From JANMEX01 sp031423755 (GTDB lineage Bacteria; Pseudomonadota; Alphaproteobacteria; Rhizobiales; Rhizobiaceae): a DNA stretch of 20,061 bases. The stretch covers positions 1 to 20,061 of the forward strand of contig JANPGC010000310.1 of assembly GCA_031423755.1 (NCBI GenBank), read 5' to 3'. Below, one piece after another: positions 14,439-20,061 of this stretch; position 1 is the stretch's first letter; each line of letters opens with the position of its first letter. The notes under the pieces were generated by a model. The model did not search any database and was not told where the DNA came from. It was given only the letters and a program-made list of their open reading frames with translations. Both the position numbers and the translations under genes were made by a program.

Positions 14439-14631
14439 CTTCCCCTTCTCCCCGCCTCTTGCGGGGAGAAGGTGCCCAACGGGCGGATGAGGGGCAGCGC
14501 CAAGGTCCGGCGCGTGTCCACGAATCACTTGATCCTGGTTAGAAAAGGCGCTTCTCGCCCATACCGCGGCGCTGTCCCTCATCCGGTCCTTCGGACCACC
14601 TTCCCCCCGCAAGCTGCGGGGAGAAGGGAAG
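14439..14631. repeat. Palindromic element between cobJ and cobM
   Basis: The left unit (14439-14500) holds the stem TTCTCCCCGC/GCGGGGAGAA and then GGGCGGATGAGGGGCAGCGC. The right unit (14569-14631) reads as its inverted, diverged copy (GCGCTGTCCCTCATCCGG... to GCGGGGAGAAGG). The two units are separated by a spacer of 68 bp. The stem core is shared with the element at 11286-11533, so the two belong to related families. It lies inside a probable transcription unit and may affect mRNA ends. Confidence 0.8.
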
Positions 14632-14647
14632 TGTTCCAAACCTTCCG

Positions 14648-16492
14648 TCATTCCGCCGCTGCCTTCGCAAGGGCAATCCCCGCGCCAGCCTTGCCCGCAT
14701 ATCCCCTCGGCGTATAAACCCAAGTCTTCCCATCGCCCGTCTTCATCGTCCGCGATTCCGACGACCCAACCACCACCACCGTCAGCATATCCACATCATC
14801 CACATTCAATTCCCCCAGCGGCACCACCCGCACGCTCTCGCCCGGCCGCCCCAAGTTGGTCGCCAGAATCACCGGCGTATCAAACGGCCGGTGCGAAAGC
14901 AGCACATCCCGCGCATAAGCCAGCTGCGTCCTCCGCTTCTTCGAAACCGGATTATAAAACGCAATCACAAAATCCCCTTCTGCCGCCGCCTTGAGCCGCA
15001 TCTGGATCGAGGGCCAAGGCGTCAAAAGGTCGGACAGCGAAATCGTGCAGAAATCATGCCCCAGCGGCGCGCCTGCCCGTGCTGCGGCCCCTTGGAGCGC
15101 TGAAATCCCCGGCGTGCACTGGACTTCAACCCGCCGCGCCGCATCGCTCAAGCCACCCCGGTCGATCAGCTCAAACACTAGGCTTCCCATCGCATAAATC
15201 CCGGCGTCGCCAGAACAAATCAGCCCGACTGTCTTGCCCTGCCCCGCCAGTTCCAGCGCAAAACGAACCCGCGCCTCTTCCGCACCAAGGTCGAAATCAT
15301 GCCTGACTTTGCCGTCGGCCAGGGTACCAAGCAGGTCGATGTAGAGCGAATAGGCGACCAGGTCGCTCACCTCGCGCACCATCGCGCTTGCCTCCGGCGA
15401 GCGCCAACCGTCCGAGCCCGGCCCGATGCCGACGACGAACAGCTTGCCGCGCGAACGGCCCATGCTTGACGCATCAACAGGCACCGGGCTTTGCCCCAGC
15501 GCGGCCGTCACCCGCCTTGTCTTGCGCTTTTCAACAACCAGCGTGCCGCCCAAACCAGCCGCCGCCAGCGCCGCGCCTTCAGCCACACCATGGCAGCCAA
15601 CCTCGGCAAACACGATGTCCGAAGGGTTCGCCAAACGCGGTGTCTCGACCTCCAAAGTTGCCGCATCAAAGAACCGTGCCGGCACGCCGAAGTGCGTCGC
15701 CACAGCCTGAACCGCCGCCTCGTCCGCCTTCACATCAATCGAAAACACCCCCGCCAATGCATGCCGCGAATAGCCGCCGTCGCGCAGTAATGCTTCAGCA
15801 AGCCCTATAGCCTCAGCCGCATCTGCCCCGCGCTCGCAGCCAATGCCGAGTGTCAGCACCTGCGGCGCATAATGCAACCTGTTCGCCTTCGCCTCGATGC
15901 ACTTCTCGCTGACAGAAATCTCCACCGCCCCGTCATCAGCAAATACGATCCCGCTCGCCTCAAGCCAATCCGCCCCGCCCGTCAGCTTCGCCGTCGCCCC
16001 GCCAACCAGCGCGGCCATCGCCGACTTGGCATTCTCAGGATTGACCAACACATAACCTTGCGGCGGCTGGTCGAGCGCAATGCCAAACCGCACATCCCCC
16101 GCCGTCGTCACCGCCGCTTTCACGTTGAGCGCATCCGCAATCACCCGCGCCAGGTCATTGCCGCCATGGTGCCCGCCCAAGAGCGGCACGACAGCCGAGC
16201 CGTCATCCGCCACCGCGACCACCGGCGGCTCGGAATACTTGTCAGAGAGGCTCGTTGCCAAAATCCGGATCAGCGCCCCCGCTGCCATGACGCCGATAAT
16301 CGGCGTTCGTGACGCAAACAGCGCACGGATGTGGTTTGGCGCGTCATCGAACAAATTCGGCGGGCATTCGGCGGGATTTTCGGCGGTGACCCGCGCAGCA
16401 AACGCATGCACCGCACCGCCCGTCGCGGCCCTGATTTTTTCCGCGACCGGCAACGCCGAGGACGACAGTACGATGATGGCGGGTGCACTCAT
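14648..16492 (-). CDS. cobJ: CbiG-CobJ fusion: cobalt-precorrin-5A hydrolase domain plus precorrin-3B C17-methyltransferase
   Basis: This protein of 614 residues joins two pathway enzymes. Residues ~1-335 resemble CbiG: IIGVMAAGALIRIL, PPVVAVADDGSAVVPLLGG, HHGGNDLARVIA near 108-119, then the CobE/CbiG C-terminal domain (LTLGIGCERGADAAEAI near 213, VFAEVGCHGVAEGAAL, TLVVEKRKTRRVT). Residues ~350-614 are CobJ/CbiH: GKLFVVGIGPGSDGWRSPEA, ICSGDAGIYAMGSLV, CTPGISALQGAAARAGAPLGHDF, IAFYNPVSKKRRTQ. CobJ methylates C17 and contracts the ring; CbiG opens the delta-lactone in the early-cobalt pathway. The start is ATG 16492, overlapping the cobI TGA (ATGA). A longer frame to 16525 reads into cobI. The C-terminal end KTWVYTPRGYAGKAG is a common tail of CobJ. 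Confidence 0.92.
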   Translation of the reverse strand: MSAPAIIVLSSSALPVAEKIRAATGGAVHAFAARVTAENPAECPPNLFDDAPNHIRALFASRTPIIGVMAAGALIRILATSLSDKYSEPPVVAVADDGSAVVPLLGGHHGGNDLARVIADALNVKAAVTTAGDVRFGIALDQPPQGYVLVNPENAKSAMAALVGGATAKLTGGADWLEASGIVFADDGAVEISVSEKCIEAKANRLHYAPQVLTLGIGCERGADAAEAIGLAEALLRDGGYSRHALAGVFSIDVKADEAAVQAVATHFGVPARFFDAATLEVETPRLANPSDIVFAEVGCHGVAEGAALAAAGLGGTLVVEKRKTRRVTAALGQSPVPVDASSMGRSRGKLFVVGIGPGSDGWRSPEASAMVREVSDLVAYSLYIDLLGTLADGKVRHDFDLGAEEARVRFALELAGQGKTVGLICSGDAGIYAMGSLVFELIDRGGLSDAARRVEVQCTPGISALQGAAARAGAPLGHDFCTISLSDLLTPWPSIQMRLKAAAEGDFVIAFYNPVSKKRRTQLAYARDVLLSHRPFDTPVILATNLGRPGESVRVVPLGELNVDDVDMLTVVVVGSSESRTMKTGDGKTWVYTPRGYAGKAGAGIALAKAAAE

Positions 16493-17217
16493 GTGCGGCC
16501 CGCCTGCGGCAAATCCAGCACCCATTTTTCAGCCCCTTTATAAATCAGGATCATCGAGAAATACGGCGCATCGTCAGGCGCGTCCGCCAGCGGCAAAAGC
16601 TTCTCATTCCCCAGCGAAACCCGCTCGGCGAACGCCGCGTTGGCCGTCAAACCCAGCTCGTCAATCAGCGCCCGGATGCGTGGCAGATGCCGTCCAAGCT
16701 TGATGATCGCCAAAGCATCCGACGCCTCGATCTGCGCCGCTATGCGCTCGCTCTCCAGCGGCGCTGGGATGACCGACAGCACATCATTGCGCGCCGCGAG
16801 CGGCCTCCCGATTGCAGCCGCCGCAGCCATCATGGACGAAACTCCTGGAACAATTTCAACAGGATAGTGCCCGACCAGCCGTTCGTGCAGATACATGAAT
16901 GAGCCATAGAAGAACGGGTCACCCTCGCACAGCACAACGACATCCGACCCTGCATCCAGATGATGCGTGATCGTCTGTGCCGCCGCGTCATAAACCGCCT
17001 TGGCCGGGTGCCGCGCCGTGTCCATCGGCACGACAATCGGAATCTCCAGCTGCTCGGCAGTCAGAAAGTGCTCCACAATCGAGCGCGCAAAGCTCTCGCC
17101 ATTGTCCGGCTGCGGATAGGCAATGACGTAGGACTCGCGAAGTATCCGGTGCGCTTTCAGCGTGATCAGCTCCGGATCGCCCGGCCCGACGCCGATGCCA
17201 TACAAAGTCCCTGTCAT
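16489..17217 (-). CDS. cobI: Precorrin-2 C20-methyltransferase (CobI/CbiL)
   Basis: This SAM-dependent enzyme methylates precorrin-2 at C20, the first committed corrin methylation. The protein has 242 residues from ATG 17217. Family signatures in order are LYGIGVGPGDPELITLKAHR, YPQPDNGESFARSI, LCEGDPFFYGSFMYLHERL, IVPGVSSMMAAAAAIGRPLA and KLGRHLPRIRALI. The ATG overlaps the cobL stop (ATGA). Thirty-eight codons upstream in the same frame lie inside cobL and do not resemble the family. It is part of the tightly overlapping cobH-cobL-cobI-cobJ operon. Confidence 0.94.
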   Translation of the reverse strand: MTGTLYGIGVGPGDPELITLKAHRILRESYVIAYPQPDNGESFARSIVEHFLTAEQLEIPIVVPMDTARHPAKAVYDAAAQTITHHLDAGSDVVVLCEGDPFFYGSFMYLHERLVGHYPVEIVPGVSSMMAAAAAIGRPLAARNDVLSVIPAPLESERIAAQIEASDALAIIKLGRHLPRIRALIDELGLTANAAFAERVSLGNEKLLPLADAPDDAPYFSMILIYKGAEKWVLDLPQAGRT

Positions 17218-18425
17218 GATCTGTCTTTCTGCAACACAAGCATCGTCACCGGCATCATCGGCTTGAATGCAAGAAACTTGCCGACCGGCTCCGCCCGCGA
17301 AACGGCAATGCGCGTAAGCAGCCCGCTCCAAGCTTGAGCAAGTTCAATCAGCCGCGCCTCCCCCTCTACAGTCACTGCATTGGCAACCAGCCACCCACCA
17401 GGCTTAAGCTCTTGAAAACAAGTCTCAAATAGGTTTGTCTCGGATATCCCGCCGCCAATGAACACCGCATCGGGCGCTGGCAATCCAGCCAAGGCCACGG
17501 GCGCGCGGCCCTCGATGATCGCCAGTTCCGGCACGCCAAGCTTGCCGGCATTGACCGCCATCATGCCGCGCCGCGCTGCATTGTCTTCAATCGCGAACGC
17601 CTTTGCGACCCGCGCCGCCCGCAGCCATTCAATCGCAACCGACCCGCAGCCCGCCCCGACATCCCACAAAACCGCGCCAGCATAGGGCGCCAGCGCCGCA
17701 ATCGTGGCCGCGCGCACCTCGCGCTTGGTCAGCTGCCCATCATGCTGAAATGCATCGTCGGGCAAGCCCGCAACAGTCGGCAAAAAGCGGCAATCCCGGT
17801 CCGCCACACACTCAATCGCCAGCGTGTTGAAGTCGGAACCACGATGCTGTCTGGCCTGCGCCACCGACAATTCCACCCGCCGCTCGGCCGCGCCGCCCAT
17901 ATGCTCGAGAACGGTCACCCGCGACGCGCCATATCCGTTTTGTTCAAGGATTTCAGCCGCTTCACACACAGTGCTTGCACCGGAAGTACAGGCCAGAATC
18001 TTCCGCCCCGGCACGAGCGACACCGCCACCTTCGATGCCGGACGCCCGTGCAAAGATATGCAATCCACATCCTGCAACGCCCAGCCCAGCCGCGCCGCTG
18101 CCAGCGAAAAAGCTGAAACAGCAGGCAGCACCCGCATCTCGTCCGGCCCGAAATGCCGTGCCAGCGTCGCACCAATCCCGAAGTGCATCGGATCACCCGT
18201 CGCCAGCAAGCAAACCGGTGTCCCGCGCCGTTGCTGAATAAGGTCCAGCACCGGCTGAAATCCCTCGCTCCAAAACCGCACTTCCGCGCCCGGGTAGTCA
18301 GAAGTCTTGAGCAGCCTGTCCTGCGCGACAATCAGTTGCGCATGCCGCAGCAACAGCAACGAACTTTCCGGCAGGCCGTCCAGCCCGTCATCGCCGATCC
18401 CGATAATTGTCAGCCATGCGCTCAT
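17214..18425 (-). CDS. cobL: Precorrin-6Y C5,15-methyltransferase, decarboxylating (CobL)
   Basis: This bifunctional 403-residue protein methylates C5 and C15 and removes the C12 acetate carboxyl of precorrin-6B. The N-terminal CbiE-like domain (about 1-205) begins WLTIIGIGDDGLDGLPESS and includes LLATGDPMHFGIGATLARHFG and SLHGRPASKVA. The C-terminal CbiT-like domain (about 218-403) has QLTKREVRAATIAALAPYAG and the SAM-binding DVGAGCGS at 255-262, then AIEDNAARRGMM and FIGGGISETN. The start is ATG 18425, in ATGA overlap with cobH; the longer frame to 18443 adds six residues inside cobH. The fused CbiE-CbiT form is normal for CobL. Confidence 0.94.
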   Translation of the reverse strand: MSAWLTIIGIGDDGLDGLPESSLLLLRHAQLIVAQDRLLKTSDYPGAEVRFWSEGFQPVLDLIQQRRGTPVCLLATGDPMHFGIGATLARHFGPDEMRVLPAVSAFSLAAARLGWALQDVDCISLHGRPASKVAVSLVPGRKILACTSGASTVCEAAEILEQNGYGASRVTVLEHMGGAAERRVELSVAQARQHRGSDFNTLAIECVADRDCRFLPTVAGLPDDAFQHDGQLTKREVRAATIAALAPYAGAVLWDVGAGCGSVAIEWLRAARVAKAFAIEDNAARRGMMAVNAGKLGVPELAIIEGRAPVALAGLPAPDAVFIGGGISETNLFETCFQELKPGGWLVANAVTVEGEARLIELAQAWSGLLTRIAVSRAEPVGKFLAFKPMMPVTMLVLQKDRS

Positions 18426-19048
18426 GTCTGCCACCCCGTGCACAGCGCATTCACCGCCGCTGCGGCCATAGCGCTGCCGCCGCGCCGGCCCGAAACCGTG
18501 ATGTACGGCACGCCGCGCGAATTGGCGGCAAGCTCGGCCTTGGCTTCCGCCGCGCCAACAAACCCGACCGGCAGGCCAAGGATCAACGCAGGCTTTCGCG
18601 CGCCTTCGTCCAGCCGCTCAAGCAGCCTGAACAGTGCGGTCGGCGCGTTGCCAATGGCAATCACCGCCCCGCCAATGTCACCCCCCCAAAGATCAACCTG
18701 CGCTGCCGAACGCGTGTTGGAAATCGATTTGGCAAGCGGGGCAACACGCTCATCGCCAATCAGACAAATGAGTTCATTCGCCTTGGGCAACAACCGCTTG
18801 ATGATCCCATGCCGCACCATTTCGGCATCGCAATAAACGTTAGCGCCATGCAGCAAAGCATTCCGCCCCGCCTCCGCCGCCCCATCAGAAAACAAAATAT
18901 CATCCACCAGATCAATCATTCCACAAGCATGGATCATCCGTTCCGCCACATGCGCTATCGACGCGGCAAACCGCTCCAATCCCGCTTCGGCGCGGATGGT
19001 GGCGAAGGATGCTGCGTATATGGCATCGGGATCGCGGATGTAGGTCAT
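18422..19048 (-). CDS. cobH: Precorrin-8X methylmutase (CobH/CbiC)
   Basis: This enzyme moves the methyl group from C11 to C12, giving (hydrogeno)byrinic acid. The protein has 208 residues, normal for CobH. The N terminus MTYIRDPDAIYAASFATIRA matches the family. His40 in RMIHACG corresponds to the catalytic histidine (His43 in the Pseudomonas denitrificans enzyme). NALLHGANVYCDAEMVRHGI and GLPVGFVGAAEAKAEL follow. ATG 19048 is chosen, with GGAAAG about 7 bp upstream; a TTG at 19063 would add five residues. It is the first gene of the minus-strand unit in the window. CobG, which often precedes CobH in related clusters, is not there. Confidence 0.94.
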   Translation of the reverse strand: MTYIRDPDAIYAASFATIRAEAGLERFAASIAHVAERMIHACGMIDLVDDILFSDGAAEAGRNALLHGANVYCDAEMVRHGIIKRLLPKANELICLIGDERVAPLAKSISNTRSAAQVDLWGGDIGGAVIAIGNAPTALFRLLERLDEGARKPALILGLPVGFVGAAEAKAELAANSRGVPYITVSGRRGGSAMAAAAVNALCTGWQT

Positions 19049-19135
19049 AGCCCCACTTTCCAATCCATCTGGAAGTAATTTCTTGAATCACGGCAACAAG
19101 CAGGCGGATACGAAATTGATATGTCAAACAGGTTC

Positions 19136-19287
19136 TTGCGAAGAGGGACCCCCACCCCTAACCCCTCCCCACAAGGGGGAGGGGGACTTGCTTGCATCGG
19201 TGTTTTCTTGCGTAGCGGAAACGCAACTGCACGGGAATCCCCCTCCCCCTTGTGGGGAGGGGTTAGGGGTGGGGGTCCCCTTCGCAA
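19136..19287. repeat. Large GC-rich palindromic element upstream of cobH
   Basis: The arms 19136-19186 and 19238-19287 are inverted repeats over about 50 bp with very few differences. They share TTGCGAAG, CCCCCACCCCTAACCCC and TCCCCACAAGGGGGAGGGGG. The loop is about 51 bp. Each arm also holds a smaller stem (CCCCTCCCC...GGGGGAGGGG). This element fills most of the 247-bp gap between the DUF559 gene and cobH, so the promoter of the cobH operon must lie either within about 85 bp of the ATG or upstream of the element. Confidence 0.88.
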
Positions 19288-19295
19288 AAGACTCT

Positions 19296-19670
19296 TCATT
19301 CCATCAGCCCCAATGCCCGCAGGATTTCTTCTATGCATCCGTCAAATGCGGTCTCAAGTTCGCCCGTCGTAATCCGGACAACCCTGTAGCCCTGCGATTT
19401 CAACCATGCATCCCGAACCTGATCTTTGGCCATCCGCTCTGGCTCAGCATGAAAGTGGCCGTCTACCTCCACCACGAGCTTTGCAGAATGCATCGCAAAA
19501 TCGACAATGTACGGCCCAATCGGCGCTTGCTTGCGGACATGTATTCCATAAAGCCTGCGGAACTCACGCAACTCCGACGAAAGCCTCTGTTCGCCGTTGG
19601 TCATGTCCTGGCGAAGCGCCCGGGCGCGCGAGATCGTTTTGGGATCAAGTGCTGACGGCATCATGTCCAT
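19296..19670 (-). CDS. DUF559 (Vsr/endonuclease-like) protein
   Basis: This 124-residue protein has the DUF559 pattern, a PD-(D/E)xK-type fold related to very-short-patch-repair endonucleases. RARALRQDMTNGEQRLSSELR is followed by FRRLYGIHVRKQAPIGPYIVDF (Asp57) and LVVEVDGHFH (Glu68, Asp70), then WLKSQGYRVVRI. These are the expected active-site positions. The biological role of this common family is not established. The start is uncertain: ATGs at 19670, 19664 and 19661 are all possible and no clear ribosome-binding site decides. It lies 31 bp after the stop of the metal-binding protein gene on the same strand, and nothing ties it to cobalamin synthesis. Confidence 0.85.
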   Translation of the reverse strand: MDMMPSALDPKTISRARALRQDMTNGEQRLSSELREFRRLYGIHVRKQAPIGPYIVDFAMHSAKLVVEVDGHFHAEPERMAKDQVRDAWLKSQGYRVVRITTGELETAFDGCIEEILRALGLME

Positions 19671-19701
19671 CCGACAGTTGGAAGAATTCGTCTAGTCCCC
19701 A

Positions 19702-20061
19702 TTAGACCTTCGCCTTCATGCTCTTTGGCCCAAGCGGATGGTCCGCATGCGGGTAAGTCGCATGCGAATGCCCATGGTCGTGGCCATGCGAATGGTCGTG
19801 CCCATGATCGTGGTCATGATCATGCCCGTGCCCGTGCCCGTGCCCGTGCCCGTGCCCGAAATCCTTCGCCACACTCAGCGGCGCTGGATCAGCATGGCTG
19901 TGAACCGGCGTCCAAGGCAGCCCGTGCTTCTTGCAAAACGCCTCGTCCCGGCAAGACGCATCGCAGTCGCCCTTGCAAGGGCAGTTCTCCAGCCCGCCGC
20001 CGATGCCTTCGACATGATGATGATGGCTCTCCTGCTTGAGCCCGACGTCCGCCTCGAAGCC
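19702..20061 (-). CDS. Cys/His-rich metal-binding protein, C-terminal part only
   Basis: The minus-strand frame is open from the window edge to TAA at 19704-19702, giving 119 residues. It has HHHH near the left end, then ENCPCKGDCDASCRDEAFC (five Cys in 17 residues) and HGLPWTPVHSHADP. A run of about twenty residues alternating His with Gly or Asp follows, then HSHATYPHADHPLGPKSMKAKV. Such tails bind Ni, Co or Zn. Beside cobalamin genes a cobalt chaperone, transporter or chelatase tail (for example of CbiX, COG0523 GTPase or Co/Ni permease type) is plausible, but I cannot identify the family without the N terminus. The CobW protein of Pseudomonas denitrificans, as I recall it, does not end this way. 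Confidence 0.75.
   Translation of the reverse strand, partial: GFEADVGLKQESHHHHVEGIGGGLENCPCKGDCDASCRDEAFCKKHGLPWTPVHSHADPAPLSVAKDFGHGHGHGHGHGHDHDHDHGHDHSHGHDHGHSHATYPHADHPLGPKSMKAKV
19825..19854. repeat. Hexanucleotide tandem repeat in the His-rich coding region
   Basis: CCCGTG is repeated five times exactly, followed by CCCG. On the minus strand it encodes alternating His-Gly. The 6-bp unit keeps the frame, so slippage would change the number of His-Gly pairs without breaking the protein. Confidence 0.9.

Noticed and set aside
19049..19295. Cobalamin riboswitch upstream of cobH
   Set aside because: I looked for the B12-box and surrounding conserved blocks in this gap and in the cobA-cbiD gap. 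None was convincing, and the cobH gap is mostly the palindromic element.
19825..19860. Tandem repeat as a CRISPR or origin-like repeat
   Set aside because: It is a 6-bp coding repeat inside a His-rich frame, with no spacers.

Overview
The window comes from an alphaproteobacterium, most likely of the order Hyphomicrobiales (Rhizobiales), Phyllobacteriaceae or a close neighbour. This is inferred from the GC-rich coding sequence, the rhizobial style of cobalamin gene set, a LpxL-type acyltransferase, and the many palindromic intergenic elements of a kind common in that order. No rRNA, tRNA, CRISPR array, phage or insertion-sequence transposase is visible.

Layout. (1) 1-3.0 kb: the 3' part of a lipid A acyltransferase gene, a HxlR regulator divergent from an NADPH:quinone-oxidoreductase-like gene, and a secreted L,D-transpeptidase. 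(2) 3.1-7.2 kb, minus strand: a compact cobA-cobB-cobC-cobD unit with ATGA overlaps at cobA/cobB and cobB/cobC. (3) 7.6-9.7 kb, plus strand: cbiD and cobK, separated by a nested palindromic element. A related element also precedes cbiD. (4) 9.8-13.6 kb: genes unrelated to cobalamin, namely a glutathione S-transferase, an exported PAAR-like protein, a YjbR-family gene broken by a 144-bp palindromic element, an EamA transporter, a FitAB-type toxin-antitoxin pair, a diverged remnant of the 3' end of cobM, and a small membrane protein. (5) 13.6-19.05 kb, minus strand: cobH-cobL-cobI-cbiG/cobJ, all joined by ATGA overlaps, then cobM after a palindromic element. (6) 19.3-20.06 kb: a DUF559 nuclease-like gene and the C-terminal end of a Cys/His-rich metal-binding protein cut by the window edge.

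How the genes work together. CobA makes precorrin-2. CobI, CobJ, CobM, CbiD, CobK, CobL and CobH supply methylations, ring contraction, reduction and rearrangement of the corrin ring. CobB amidates side chains a and c. CobC and CobD make and attach the aminopropanol (phosphate) arm. Cobalt chelation, adenosylation and nucleotide-loop genes are not in the window, and neither are CobG/CobZ or CobF. The set mixes names from the oxygen-dependent pathway with two proteins typical of the early-cobalt pathway: CbiD, and a CbiG domain fused to CobJ.

The most notable non-gene signal is that nearly every longer gap (7.3, 8.7-9.0, 11.3-11.5, 14.4-14.6 and 19.1-19.3 kb) is filled by a different large palindromic element, and one such element has destroyed a gene. 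I did not find a clearly new defence or biosynthetic system. The unusual points are the hybrid corrin gene set, the cobM remnant beside accessory genes, the disrupted YjbR gene, and the metal-binding protein with a hexanucleotide repeat.
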